A stretch of DNA of 64,000 nt from Burkholderia sp. D-99 (GCF_011605345.1 NZ_JAAOXM010000021.1:1-64000), one strand, 5' to 3'. Shown: positions 32,163 through 41,954, numbered from the stretch's first letter. Numbers and translations are program-made. The notes: generated from the letters alone by a model not told the origin.

Positions 32163-32681
32163 ATGGCAAAGATGCAAGCGAAAGTTCAGGCTGACGAGCG
32201 CGACGACGGCCTTCGTGAAAAGATGATTTCGGTCAACCGCGTGACCAAGGTCGTGAAGGGTGGCCGTATTCTCGGCTTCGCCGCACTGACCGTGGTCGGC
32301 GATGGTGATGGCCGCATCGGTATGGGCAAGGGCAAGGCGAAGGAAGTGCCGGTCGCTGTCCAGAAGGCAATGGAACAAGCTCGCCGCAACATGTTCAAGG
32401 TGCCGCTCAAGAACGGCACGCTGCAACACGAAGTGCACGGCAAGCACGGCGCATCGGCTGTCCTCCTCGCCCCGGCGAAGGCAGGTACGGGCGTGATCGC
32501 CGGCGGCCCGATGCGCGCAGTGTTCGACGTGATGGGCGTTCAGAACGTCGTGGCGAAGAGCCACGGTTCGACGAACCCGTACAACCTCGTTCGCGCCACG
32601 CTGGACGGCCTGCGTAAGCAGTCCACCCCGGCAGACATCGCGGCGAAGCGCGGCAAGTCCGTCGAAGATATTTTGGGCTAA
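32163..32681 (+). CDS. rpsE: 30S ribosomal protein S5
   Basis: S5 lies at the mRNA entry channel and affects accuracy; it is the spectinomycin-resistance locus. The 172-aa product has the loop ISVNRVTKVVKGGRILGFAA (about 24-43), the VGDGDGRIGMGKGKAKEVP motif and the GVIAGGPMRAVFDVMGVQNV segment. The spectinomycin loop is unaltered in the part I can compare. Length is normal. Confidence 0.98.
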   Translation: MAKMQAKVQADERDDGLREKMISVNRVTKVVKGGRILGFAALTVVGDGDGRIGMGKGKAKEVPVAVQKAMEQARRNMFKVPLKNGTLQHEVHGKHGASAVLLAPAKAGTGVIAGGPMRAVFDVMGVQNVVAKSHGSTNPYNLVRATLDGLRKQSTPADIAAKRGKSVEDILG

Positions 32682-32696
32682 GCCCGGGTGGTCACC

Positions 32697-32879
32697 ATGT
32701 CTGAAAAAACTGTCAAGGTTCAGCTCGTTAAGAGCCTGATCGGGACCCGCGAATCGCACCGCGCGACCGTGCGTGGCCTGGGCCTGCGCCGACTCAACTC
32801 GGTCAGCGAGCTTCAGGACACGCCGGCGGTCCGCGGCATGATCAACAAGGTCTCGTACCTCGTTAAGGTCATCGCGTAA
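32697..32879 (+). CDS. rpmD: 50S ribosomal protein L30
   Basis: L30 is a small 23S-binding protein. ATG 32697 gives [20 protein letters not shown] and the usual 60 aa. A GTG at 32688 would add three residues not seen in the family. The core [20 protein letters not shown] is diagnostic. It lies 15 bp after rpsE and 26 bp before rplO. Confidence 0.96.
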
Positions 32880-32905
32880 GCGGCCCTACGGATCAAGGAG
32901 TTGAT

Positions 32906-33340
32906 ATGGAATTGAATAACCTGAAGCCGGCAGCTGGCGCCAAGCACGCCAAGCGTCGCGTCGGCCGTGGCATCGGTTCGGGCCTCGGCAAGACGGCTGG
33001 CCGTGGTCACAAGGGTCAGAAATCGCGTTCGGGCGGCTTCCACAAAGTCGGTTTCGAAGGCGGTCAGATGCCGCTGCAACGTCGTCTGCCGAAGCGCGGC
33101 TTCACGTCGCTGACGAAGGAATTCGTCGGTGAAGTGCGTCTGGGCGACCTCGAGAAGCTGCCGGTCGATGAGATCGATCTGCTCGCACTGAAGCAAGCCG
33201 GCCTGGTCGGCGAGCTGACGAAGAGCGCAAAGATCATCGCGACGGGCGAACTGAAGCGCAAGATCGTCGTGAAGGGTCTCGGTGCCACCAAGGGTGCGCG
33301 CGCTGCGATCGAAGCGGCTGGCGGTTCGTTCGCCGAGTGA
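32906..33340 (+). CDS. rplO: 50S ribosomal protein L15
   Basis: L15 is a late 50S assembly protein with a long basic extension. The 144-aa product begins MELNNLKPAAGAKHAKRRVG and has RGIGSGLGKTAGRGHKGQKS and the GGFHKVGFEGGQMPLQRRLP stretch. AAGGAG precedes ATG 32906. A short hairpin spans the stop before secY. Confidence 0.99.
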   Translation: MELNNLKPAAGAKHAKRRVGRGIGSGLGKTAGRGHKGQKSRSGGFHKVGFEGGQMPLQRRLPKRGFTSLTKEFVGEVRLGDLEKLPVDEIDLLALKQAGLVGELTKSAKIIATGELKRKIVVKGLGATKGARAAIEAAGGSFAE

Positions 33341-33360
33341 CACGCGTAGCGCGTCGTCAC
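33337..33360 (+). promoter_or_regulatory. rplO-secY hairpin
   Basis: GTGAC and CGCG pair with CGCG and GTCAC, with one or two unpaired bases, over the rplO stop codon. There is no T-run. It may moderate ribosomal protein versus SecY output. Confidence 0.3.
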
Positions 33361-33382
33361 TTGCATTCATCGGAGAAGGTAC

Positions 33383-34732
33383 TTGGCTAACAGCCCGAGT
33401 CTTGCAAAACCCGGTCGAAGCACGGCGAAATTCGGCGATCTGCGTCGGCGAGCGATGTTCCTGCTCCTGGCGCTGATCGTCTATCGCATCGGCGCGCACA
33501 TTCCCGTGCCGGGCATCGATCCGGATCAACTGGCTAAGCTGTTCCAGAGCCAGGCGGGTGGCATCCTGGGCATGTTCAACATGTTCTCGGGTGGCGCACT
33601 TTCCCGCTTCACGATCTTTGCGCTGGGGATCATGCCGTACATCTCGGCGTCGATCATCATGCAGTTGCTGGCAATCGTATCGCCGCAGCTCGAGGCGCTG
33701 AAGAAGGAAGGGCAGGCAGGGCAACGGAAGATCACGCAGTACACGCGGTATTTCACCGTGGTGCTCGCGACCTTCCAGGCTTTCGGTATCGCGGCTGCGC
33801 TGGAAAACCAGCCAGGCCTCGTCACTGATCCCGGCATGCTGTTCCGTCTGACGACGGTCGTGACGCTGGTTACGGGCACGATGTTCCTGATGTGGCTCGG
33901 CGAGCAGATTACCGAGCGTGGTCTGGGCAACGGTATCTCGATCATCATCTTCGGCGGGATCGCAGCAGGGTTCCCGAATGCCGTCGGTGGGTTGTTCGAG
34001 CTGGTGCGTACGGGTTCGATGAGCATCATTTCGGCGATCATCATCGTCGTTCTGATTGCCGCGGTGACTTACCTGGTCGTGTTCATCGAACGCGGTCAGC
34101 GCAAGATCCTCGTGAACTACGCGAAACGCCAGGTCGGCAACAAGATCTACGGTGGGCAGTCGTCGCATCTGCCGCTGAAGTTGAACATGTCGGGTGTGAT
34201 TCCGCCGATCTTCGCATCGTCGATCATTCTGTTCCCGGCAACGATTCTCGGCTGGTTCAGTACCGGTCAGCCGACGGGAAGCTGGATTTCCAATACGTTG
34301 CATAACGTAGCGGAAGCGCTGAAGCCGGGCCAGCCGGTCTATGTGCTGCTGTACACGCTGGCGATCGTGTTTTTCTGCTTCTTCTACACCGCACTGGTGT
34401 TCAACAGCAGGGAAACCGCAGACAACCTGAAGAAGAGCGGCGCGTTTGTTCCGGGCATCCGTCCGGGCGATCAGACCGCACGATATATCGACCGCATCCT
34501 CACGCGTCTGACGCTGGCCGGTGCGATCTACATCGTCTTCGTGTGTCTGCTGCCGGAATTCCTGGTGCTGCGCTGGAACGTGCCGTTTTATTTTGGTGGA
34601 ACGTCGCTGCTGATCATTGTCGTCGTCACGATGGACTTTATGGCGCAGGTGCAGTCGTACGTTATGTCGCAACAGTATGAGTCACTGCTCAAGAAGGCGA
34701 ACTTCAAGGGCGGCAACATCCCGATGCGTTAA
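33383..34732 (+). CDS. secY: preprotein translocase channel SecY
   Basis: SecY is the ten-helix protein-conducting channel of the inner membrane. The 449-aa product begins ANSPSLAKPGRSTAKFGDLR at a TTG codon (33383) after GGAGAAGG; no ATG or GTG fits better. Ten hydrophobic segments are visible, with the plug region IPVPGIDPDQLAKLF and GGALSRFTIFALGIMPYISA after TM1, and the cytosolic loop IRPGDQTARYIDRILTRLTL. It belongs to the spc operon and is followed by infA after eight bases. Confidence 0.98.
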   Translation: MANSPSLAKPGRSTAKFGDLRRRAMFLLLALIVYRIGAHIPVPGIDPDQLAKLFQSQAGGILGMFNMFSGGALSRFTIFALGIMPYISASIIMQLLAIVSPQLEALKKEGQAGQRKITQYTRYFTVVLATFQAFGIAAALENQPGLVTDPGMLFRLTTVVTLVTGTMFLMWLGEQITERGLGNGISIIIFGGIAAGFPNAVGGLFELVRTGSMSIISAIIIVVLIAAVTYLVVFIERGQRKILVNYAKRQVGNKIYGGQSSHLPLKLNMSGVIPPIFASSIILFPATILGWFSTGQPTGSWISNTLHNVAEALKPGQPVYVLLYTLAIVFFCFFYTALVFNSRETADNLKKSGAFVPGIRPGDQTARYIDRILTRLTLAGAIYIVFVCLLPEFLVLRWNVPFYFGGTSLLIIVVVTMDFMAQVQSYVMSQQYESLLKKANFKGGNIPMR

Positions 34733-34740
34733 ATAGGACT

Positions 34741-34959
34741 ATGGCCAAAGACGATGTAATCCAGATGCAGGGTGAGGTGATCGAAAACCTCCCGAATGCG
34801 ACCTTCCGTGTGAAGCTGGAAAACGGCCATGTCGTATTGGGGCATATTTCCGGAAAGATGCGGATGCACTACATCCGCATTCTCCCGGGCGACAAGGTGA
34901 CGGTTGAGTTGACGCCTTACGATCTGTCTCGTGCGCGGATCGTGTTCCGGGCGAAGTGA
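34741..34959 (+). CDS. infA: translation initiation factor IF-1
   Basis: IF-1 occupies the 30S A site during initiation. The 72-aa OB-fold protein has GEVIENLPNATFRVKLENGH and SGKMRMHYIRILPGDKVTVE, ending YDLSRARIVFRAK. Length is typical. It lies between secY and rpmJ, the order found in many bacteria. The AGGACT site upstream of ATG 34741 is weak. Confidence 0.99.
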   Translation: MAKDDVIQMQGEVIENLPNATFRVKLENGHVVLGHISGKMRMHYIRILPGDKVTVELTPYDLSRARIVFRAK

Positions 34960-34979
34960 TTTGAAAAAAGGGTATTATC

Positions 34980-35096
34980 ATGAAAGTGATGGCATCGGTT
35001 AAGCGCATTTGCCGCAATTGCAAGATCATCAAGCGCAAGGGCGTCGTTCGCGTGATCTGCAGCTCGGATCCGCGCCACAAGCAGCGCCAAGGCTGA
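34980..35096 (+). CDS. rpmJ: 50S ribosomal protein L36
   Basis: L36 is the smallest 50S protein, usually one structural zinc. The 38-aa product reads [20 protein letters not shown] and then [18 protein letters not shown]. It has the zinc-ligand set CRNC, C and H of the standard (C-plus) form. ATG 34980 is 20 bases after the infA stop; rpsM begins 38 bp downstream. Confidence 0.97.
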
Positions 35097-35134
35097 CCGC
35101 GCGTTTGTTTGCGCTTTTTGTTTGAGGAAAAACA

Positions 35135-35500
35135 ATGGCTCGTATCGCAGGGGTTAACATCCCGAATCACCAGCACACCGAGATTGGCCTGACGGCTATC
35201 TTTGGTGTCGGCCGCACCCGTTCGCGCAGCATCTGCGTGGCAGCTGGCGTCGATTTTTCGAAGAAGGTCAAGGATCTGACCGACGCAGACCTGGAAAAGC
35301 TGCGTGAAGAAGTGGGCAAGTTTGTCGTCGAAGGCGATCTGCGCCGTGAAGTGACGATGAACATCAAGCGCCTGATGGACCTCGGTTGCTACCGTGGCGT
35401 CCGTCATCGCAAGGGCCTGCCGATGCGCGGTCAGCGTACGCGTACGAACGCACGTACCCGTAAGGGTCCGCGTCGTGCAGCGCAAGCGCTGAAGAAGTAA
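35135..35500 (+). CDS. rpsM: 30S ribosomal protein S13
   Basis: S13 bridges the 30S head to the 50S and touches P-site tRNA through its tail. The 121-aa protein begins MARIAGVNIPNHQHTEIGLT, with GVGRTRSRSICVAAGVDFSK, and ends in the basic GQRTRTNARTRKGPRRAAQA tail. Strong GAGG precedes ATG 35135. It begins the alpha cluster rpsM-rpsK-rpsD-rpoA-rplQ. Confidence 0.99.
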   Translation: MARIAGVNIPNHQHTEIGLTAIFGVGRTRSRSICVAAGVDFSKKVKDLTDADLEKLREEVGKFVVEGDLRREVTMNIKRLMDLGCYRGVRHRKGLPMRGQRTRTNARTRKGPRRAAQALKK

Positions 35501-35528
35501 GCGGAACTGACAGTTACAGGAAAACGTA

Positions 35529-35930
35529 ATGGCTAAGGCTTCGAACACCGCGGCGCAACGCGTTCGCAAGAAGGTTAAGAAGAACGTCGCTGAAGGCGTG
35601 GTTCACGTTCACGCGTCGTTCAACAACACGATCATCACGATCACCGATCGCCAAGGTAACGCACTGGCATGGGCGACGTCGGGCGGTCAGGGCTTCAAGG
35701 GCTCGCGCAAATCGACGCCGTTCGCTGCCCAGGTCGCAGCCGAGTCGGCTGGCCGCGTCGCGATGGAATACGGCGTGAAGAATCTGGAAGTGCGGATCAA
35801 GGGCCCGGGCCCGGGTCGTGAGTCGGCAGTGCGCGCACTGCACGGCCTCGGCATCAAGATCACCGCGATTTCGGACGTCACCCCGATTCCGCACAACGGC
35901 TGCCGTCCGCCGAAGCGTCGTCGTATCTAA
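35529..35930 (+). CDS. rpsK: 30S ribosomal protein S11
   Basis: S11 lines the 30S platform near the E-site mRNA. The 133-aa product has [40 protein letters not shown] and [17 protein letters not shown] at the end; Asn in the PHNG context is the isoaspartate site in E. coli. It follows rpsM by 28 bp. A stem-loop lies right behind its stop. Confidence 0.99.
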
Positions 35931-35932
35931 AG

Positions 35933-35960
35933 ATGTGCTGGCACGTTCGTGCTAGCACAT
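35933..35960 (+). promoter_or_regulatory. hairpin between rpsK and rpsD
   Basis: ATGTGCTGGCAC (35933-35944) pairs with GTGCTAGCACAT (35949-35960) through one G-U pair around a four-base loop. There is no T-run. It lies two bases after the rpsK stop; an mRNA-stability or S4-related role is possible but not shown. Confidence 0.5.
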
Positions 35961-36084
35961 TGCCTGTCGCCGCTTAGCGTCGACGGGCGTTGCTTTTTTG
36001 ATTGACTAAGCCCACCGTTCGCCCCAAAGGGAGCGGACTAGCGCGGATTTCGATCCGCGTGACTGATTGATAAAGGAATGCAAA

Positions 36085-36708
36085 GTGGCACGTTATATCG
36101 GCCCCAAAGCCAAGCTGTCCCGCCGTGAAGGCACCGACCTGTTCCTGAAGAGCGCGCGCCGCTCGCTCGCCGACAAGTGCAAGCTCGACAGCAAGCCGGG
36201 TCAGCACGGCCGTACCTCGGGCGCACGTACGTCCGACTACGGTACGCAGCTGCGCGAAAAGCAGAAGGTCAAGCGCATCTACGGCGTGCTGGAGCGTCAG
36301 TTCCGCCGCTACTTCGCTGAAGCCGACCGCCGCAAGGGCAACACGGGTGAAAACCTGCTGCAACTGCTCGAGTCGCGCCTCGACAACGTCGTGTATCGCA
36401 TGGGCTTCGGCTCGACCCGCGCTGAAGCGCGTCAGCTGGTGAGCCACAAGTCGATCACCGTGAACGGCGTCGTCGCGAACGTCCCGTCGCAGCAAGTGAA
36501 GTCGGGTGACGTCGTCGCGATCCGCGAAAAGGCGAAGAAGCAAGCGCGTATCGTCGAAGCGCTGTCGCTGGCCGAGCAAGGCGGCATGCCGAGCTGGGTT
36601 GCAGTCGATGCGAAGAAGTTCGAAGGCACGTTCAAGCAAATGCCGGAACGCGCTGACATCGCAGGCGACATCAACGAAAGCCTGATCGTCGAATTGTATT
36701 CGCGTTAA
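36085..36708 (+). CDS. rpsD: 30S ribosomal protein S4
   Basis: S4 initiates 30S assembly and is the translational repressor of the alpha operon in E. coli. GTG 36085 (after AAAGGAATG) gives ARYIGPKAKLSRREGTDLFL and 207 aa; the longer in-frame start at 36067 adds non-family residues. The S4 RNA-binding domain has SRLDNVVYRMGFGSTRAEAR and VSHKSITVNGVVANVPSQQV. Length is normal. Confidence 0.98.
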   Translation: MARYIGPKAKLSRREGTDLFLKSARRSLADKCKLDSKPGQHGRTSGARTSDYGTQLREKQKVKRIYGVLERQFRRYFAEADRRKGNTGENLLQLLESRLDNVVYRMGFGSTRAEARQLVSHKSITVNGVVANVPSQQVKSGDVVAIREKAKKQARIVEALSLAEQGGMPSWVAVDAKKFEGTFKQMPERADIAGDINESLIVELYSR

Positions 36709-36719
36709 TCCGATTGACG

Positions 36720-36770
36720 GCCGAGGTACCCCGATTGCGTTGCGCAAGGAGGGGCCTCGGCTGTTTATTT
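36720..36770 (+). promoter_or_regulatory. terminator-like hairpin between rpsD and rpoA
   Basis: GCCGAGG (36720-36726) pairs with CCTCGGC (36755-36761) and inner CCCC with GGGG, followed by TGTTTATTTT. It may cause partial termination before rpoA. Confidence 0.5.
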
Positions 36771-36832
36771 TCTGGTTGTTACCGGTCAGCCTTATCGGTG
36801 TAACGAGCCGAGGGTATTGAAAAGGAAAGCCC

Positions 36833-37810
36833 ATGCAAACCAGTTTGCTGAAACCCAAGATCATCGCCGTGGAATCGCTGGGCGAGAACCACGCGAGGGT
36901 GGTCATGGAACCGTTCGAACGCGGTTACGGCCATACCTTGGGCAATGCGCTTCGCCGCGTGCTGCTGTCGTCGATGGTTGGCTACGCGCCGACCGAAGTG
37001 ACGATCGCGGGCGTGGTGCACGAGTACTCGACGCTGGATGGCGTGCAGGAAGACGTCGTCAACCTGCTGCTGAACCTGAAGGGCGTGGTGTTCAAGCTGC
37101 ATAACCGTGACGAAGTGACGGTTACGCTGCGCAAGGAAGGTGAAGGCGTTGTCACGGCCGGCGATATCGAGCTGGCTCACGACTGCGAAGTCATCAACCC
37201 GAATCACGTGATTGCGCACCTGTCGAAGGGCGGCAAGCTCGACGTTCAGATCAAGATCGAAAAGGGTCGCGGCTATGTGCCCGGCAACGTCCGTCGCTAC
37301 GGCGAAGACACGGCCAAGATCATCGGCCGCATCGTCCTCGACGCATCGTTCTCGCCGGTTCGCCGTGTGAGCTACGCTGTGGAAAGCGCACGTGTCGAGC
37401 AGCGTACCGACCTCGACAAGCTTGTCATGAACATCGAGACGAGCGGTGTGATCACGCCGGAAGAAGCGATCCGTCAATCGGCCCGCATCCTGGTCGACCA
37501 GCTGTCCGTGTTCGCGGCGCTGGAAGGCACGGAAACGGCAGCCGAAGCGCCGTCGCGTGCACCGCAGATCGATCCGATCCTGCTGCGTCCGGTGGACGAT
37601 CTCGAGCTGACGGTTCGTTCGGCGAACTGCCTGAAGGCCGAGAACATCTACTACATCGGCGACCTGATCCAGCGCACGGAAAACGAGCTGCTGAAGACGC
37701 CGAACCTCGGTCGCAAGTCGCTCAACGAGATCAAGGAAGTGCTCGCTTCGCGCGGTCTCACGCTGGGCATGAAGCTCGAGAACTGGCCGCCGGCTGGTCT
37801 CGACAAGTAA
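36833..37810 (+). CDS. rpoA: RNA polymerase subunit alpha
   Basis: RpoA dimerises to seed polymerase assembly; its C-terminal domain binds UP elements and activators. The 325-aa product has [20 protein letters not shown] in the N-terminal domain and, after a linker near 235-250, the alpha-CTD with [20 protein letters not shown] and [14 protein letters not shown]. The UP-binding Arg (in [10 protein letters not shown]) is conserved. AAGGAA precedes ATG 36833. Confidence 0.99.
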
Positions 37811-37839
37811 ACCCGCTTGTAGCCCGGCTGTTGCTGTAG

Positions 37840-37869
37840 TTGGCAAAGATGCGGATTTTCCTTTAAAAT
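37840..37869 (+). promoter_or_regulatory. rplQ promoter candidate
   Basis: TTGGCA (37840-37845), an 18-bp spacer and TAAAAT (37864-37869) lie inside the rpoA-rplQ hairpin region. The predicted start near 37876 would make rplQ partly independent of the alpha operon. Confidence 0.5.
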
Positions 37870-37887
37870 CCGCATCTTGCTTTTTTT
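37846..37887 (+). terminator. rpoA-rplQ intrinsic terminator
   Basis: AAGATGCGGATTTT (37846-37859) and AAAATCCGCATCTT (37865-37878) are perfect 14-bp complements around CCTTT, followed by GCTTTTTTT. The geometry fits a strong terminator between rpoA and rplQ, and its right arm also contains the TAAAAT element. Confidence 0.85.
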
Positions 37888-37959
37888 CGTTACCGGCCCG
37901 TGCACCCTTCGAGGTGCGATAGAAGAGCTGGACCAAAACTTTGAATCAAGGAAACTGAA

Positions 37960-38355
37960 ATGCGCCATCGTCATGGTCTGCGGAAACTGAACCGCACGAG
38001 CAGCCACCGTCTGGCTATGCTCCGTAACATGTCCAACTCGCTGATCGAGCACGAAGTCATCAAGACGACGCTGCCGAAGGCGAAGGAACTCCGTAAAGTC
38101 GTCGAGCCGCTGATCACGCTCGGCAAGAAGCCGTCGCTGGCAAACCGTCGCCTGGCGTTCAACCGCCTGCGCGATCGTGACTCGGTGGCGAAGCTGTTCG
38201 ACGTGCTCGGTCCGCGTTTCGCGAACCGTCCGGGCGGCTACCTGCGCGTGCTGAAGTTCGGCTTCCGCGTCGGCGACAACGCACCGATGGCACTGGTCGA
38301 GCTGCTCGATCGTCCGGAAGTCGACGAAACGGAAAACGTGCAAGAAGCTGAGTAA
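37960..38355 (+). CDS. rplQ: 50S ribosomal protein L17
   Basis: L17 lies near the tunnel exit. The 131-aa product begins MRHRHGLRKLNRTSSHRLAM and has the conserved LIEHEVIKTTLPKAKELRKV segment, ending in an acidic tail. It closes the ribosomal cluster and is followed by a terminator. A 149-bp gap with a terminator-promoter hairpin separates it from rpoA, unlike the tight E. coli arrangement. Confidence 0.98.
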   Translation: MRHRHGLRKLNRTSSHRLAMLRNMSNSLIEHEVIKTTLPKAKELRKVVEPLITLGKKPSLANRRLAFNRLRDRDSVAKLFDVLGPRFANRPGGYLRVLKFGFRVGDNAPMALVELLDRPEVDETENVQEAE

Positions 38356-38380
38356 GCTTCCGGTACGCAGCAGTATCTGA

Positions 38381-38416
38381 AAGGGGCCGAGCAATTGCTT
38401 GGCCCTTTTTGTTTTT
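38381..38416 (+). terminator. rplQ terminator
   Basis: AAGGGGCCGA (38381-38390) pairs with the TTGGCCCTTT region (38399-38408), including two G-U pairs, around GCAATTGC, followed by TTGTTTTT. It ends the superoperon. Confidence 0.9.
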
Positions 38417-38556
38417 GAAGCGTCGGCTGCGATCGATTGTCGCAGGGCGGTGCCGGCAGGGTTGCGCGGGCTGCGCTACGATACGGGGCAGCCGGCGCGT
38501 GCCCAGGTGGGCAATCCGTGCCGGCAGGTGCCGATAGACCAGCCAGGAGGGCGCGG

Positions 38557-38883
38557 ATGATAGTGGTGCTGATGCTGACGACGGTGCCCGATGCCGCGAC
38601 TGCCAAAGCGCTTTCCGACGGTGCGCTCGACGCGCGGCTTGCCGCGTGTGTGTCGGAGCTCGGTGCGATCAAGTCGCGCTACCACTGGCAAGGCAAGGTC
38701 GAAACGGCCGACGAGATCCAGTTGTTGTTCAAGACGAGCCCCGTGCGGGCGCTCGAACTGGAGCGATTTATCCTTGCGCATCATCCTTACGAGACGCCCG
38801 AAATCGTCTCGTGGCAGGCGACGGCATCGGCCGCGTACGGCCAATGGGTGACCAGCGAAACTCAACGTCTATTTCATGTTTAA
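38557..38883 (+). CDS. cutA: CutA divalent-cation tolerance protein
   Basis: CutA is a small trimeric protein implicated in copper tolerance and signalling; its direct function is not settled. ATG 38557 has AGGAGG six bases upstream and gives MIVVLMLTTVPDAATAKALS and 108 aa, the family norm. The C-terminal KTSPVRALELERFILAHHPY and PEIVSW motif are diagnostic. It overlaps the dsbD start by eight bases, the common cutA-dsbD pairing of proteobacteria. Confidence 0.95.
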   Translation: MIVVLMLTTVPDAATAKALSDGALDARLAACVSELGAIKSRYHWQGKVETADEIQLLFKTSPVRALELERFILAHHPYETPEIVSWQATASAAYGQWVTSETQRLFHV

Positions 38884-40723
38884 CGGTATGGCGCTTCCCG
38901 TGCGCGTGCGCGCGCTGCGGTTCCTCGCAGTCCTGTTGTCGTTCATGCTCGTGCTGGGCGGCCTGTCGGTCGCGCGCGCGGCCGACGATTTCCTCGATCC
39001 GTCGGTCGCGTTCAAGTTCAGCGCGAGCGAATCGCCGGGGCAGGTGGACGTCCGCTTCAAGGTTGCCAACGGTTATTACCTGTACCGTGAGCGGTTCGCG
39101 TTCGCGGTGAAGAGCGGGCAGGCGACGCTCGGCGAGCCGCAATTCCCGGCCGGCCACGTGAAGTTCGACCAGACGTTCCAGAAGAACGTCGAGACCTACC
39201 GTGATGAAGTCGTCGTTCACGTGCCCGTCAAGCAGGCGTCGGGGCCGTTCGAGCTTGCGGTGACGTCGCAGGGGTGTGCGGACGAGGGCATCTGCTATCC
39301 GCCGGCCGAGCACCTCGTGAAGGTCGACGGTGCCGCGCTGGGTGCCGCCTCGTCGTCTGGCGATGCGGCTGCCGCGGGCAGTTGGTTCGACAAGGTCACG
39401 AGCGCCGATTTCGCGCAGTCGCTGCTCGAAGGGCATGGCTTCTTCACGATCGTCGCACTGTATTTCGTCGCCGGCGTCGTGCTGAGCCTCCTGCCGTGTT
39501 CGTACCCGATGATCCCGATCGTGTCGGCGATCATCATCGGCCAGGGCACGCGCGCGACGCATGCGCGCGGCTTCGCGCTGTCGCTGACCTATGTGGTCGG
39601 CATGGCGCTGGTTTATACGGTGCTCGGCATCGCCGCGGCGCTGGTCGGCCAGAGCCTCGGCGCGTGGCTGCAGAACCCGTGGGTGCTCGGCGCGTTCGGC
39701 GTGCTGCTTACCGCATTCGCCGTTTCGCTGATTTCGGGCAAGGACATTGCACTTCCCGAGCGCTGGCAGAACGGCGCGGCCGAGAAATCGAGCGCGCGCC
39801 AGGGCGGCCACTTCGTCGCGGTCGCGGCGATGGGTGCATTGTCGGCGCTGGTCGTCGGCGCATGCATGACGGCGCCGCTGTTCGCGGTGCTCGCCTTCAT
39901 CGCGCATACCGGCAATGCGCTGCTCGGCGGTGCCGCGCTGTTCGCGATGGGGCTGGGGCTTGGCGTGCCGCTGCTGGTCGTCGGCGTCGGTGCCGGCACG
40001 GTGCTGCCGCGCGCAGGTGCGTGGATGGATGGCGTGAAGGTGTTCTTCGGCATCGTGCTGCTCGCGGCCGCGCTGTGGATCGTGTGGCCGGTGCTTGCCG
40101 GTGGCCTGAAGATGGTGCTCGCTGCCTTGTGGCTGCTTATCGCGGCCGCGGCGCTCGGCCTGTTCACGCCGAATGCCGGCGCCGCGCCGATCTGGCGCCG
40201 CCTCGGCCGTGGCCTTGGTGCCGCGCTCGCAATCTGGGCGGCGACGCTGCTCGTCGGTCTCGCGGCGGGCTCCAACGACCCCGTGAAGCCGCTGGCCATC
40301 CTCGCGGCGCGTACCGTTGCGTCGGGCGATGTGTCGGCAGCCGGTGCGGCTGCCGGGCAGCAGGGGCCCGCATTCGCTTCGGTGCGCTCGAGCGGCGAAC
40401 TCGACGCGCTGCTGAAGACGTCGGGCCAGCCCGTGATGCTCGACTTCTACGCGGACTGGTGCGTGAGCTGCAAGGAGATGGAGCATCTGACGTTTACCGA
40501 TTCTCGCGTGCAGGCGCGGCTCGCGCAGCTTCACCTGGTACGTGCGGACGTCACCGCGAACAATCCGGACGACCAGGCGCTGCTCAAGCGCTTCAACCTG
40601 TTCGGGCCACCGGGCATCATCTTTTTCGATCGCAACGGTAACGAAATCGGTCGTGTGGTCGGTTATCAGGCGGCCGAGACGTTCCTGCGCAGCCTCGATC
40701 GCGCGGCGGTACCGACGGTATGA
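38876..40723 (+). CDS. dsbD: thiol:disulfide interchange protein DsbD
   Basis: DsbD carries electrons from cytoplasmic thioredoxin through the inner membrane to periplasmic DsbC/CcmG-type proteins. The 615-aa product has a signal peptide (to about residue 35, before ADDFLDP), a periplasmic alpha domain with GCADEGICYPPAEH, about eight TM helices with the LLPCSYP and GACMTAPL cysteines, and a C-terminal thioredoxin domain DFYADWCVSCKEMEH. A second ATG four codons in (38888) is possible. It is likely to supply the reductant for the cytochrome maturation genes downstream. Confidence 0.96.
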   Translation: MFNGMALPVRVRALRFLAVLLSFMLVLGGLSVARAADDFLDPSVAFKFSASESPGQVDVRFKVANGYYLYRERFAFAVKSGQATLGEPQFPAGHVKFDQTFQKNVETYRDEVVVHVPVKQASGPFELAVTSQGCADEGICYPPAEHLVKVDGAALGAASSSGDAAAAGSWFDKVTSADFAQSLLEGHGFFTIVALYFVAGVVLSLLPCSYPMIPIVSAIIIGQGTRATHARGFALSLTYVVGMALVYTVLGIAAALVGQSLGAWLQNPWVLGAFGVLLTAFAVSLISGKDIALPERWQNGAAEKSSARQGGHFVAVAAMGALSALVVGACMTAPLFAVLAFIAHTGNALLGGAALFAMGLGLGVPLLVVGVGAGTVLPRAGAWMDGVKVFFGIVLLAAALWIVWPVLAGGLKMVLAALWLLIAAAALGLFTPNAGAAPIWRRLGRGLGAALAIWAATLLVGLAAGSNDPVKPLAILAARTVASGDVSAAGAAAGQQGPAFASVRSSGELDALLKTSGQPVMLDFYADWCVSCKEMEHLTFTDSRVQARLAQLHLVRADVTANNPDDQALLKRFNLFGPPGIIFFDRNGNEIGRVVGYQAAETFLRSLDRAAVPTV

Positions 40724-40820
40724 CCCTGCGTGTCGGGGGCGTGCCGGTGGCGAGCAGGCACGCTCGCGTGGCATGAGCCGACAATCGACAAGGGCAGGCG
40801 GCCCTGATCGACGGCAAACA

Positions 40821-40856
40821 AAAAACGGCGGGACACCGAAGTGTCCCGCCGTTTTT
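40821..40856. terminator. bidirectional dsbD/hemB terminator
   Basis: AAAAACGGCGGGACAC (40821-40836) and GTGTCCCGCCGTTTTT (40841-40856) are perfect complements around CGAA. A-run and T-run flanks make it work for dsbD on plus and hemB on minus. Confidence 0.95.
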
Positions 40857-40879
40857 CCTGGTGCCTGCCGGCGCGCGGC

Positions 40880-41878
<999 letters not shown>

Positions 41879-41948
41879 GGCGATTGGGTAGAAATCAGGG
41901 CAAGAAGGACCTTACGGAACCCTTCGGTCATTTTTGGGAGCGTTGGTA

Positions 41949-41954
41949 TATGAT
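41949..41954 (+). promoter_or_regulatory. -10 element of a candidate small RNA
   Basis: TATGAT lies about 12 bases before the first hairpin of the candidate transcript. The -35 region (about 41925-41931, GGTCAT) is poor, so an activator or another sigma factor could be needed. Confidence 0.4.
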
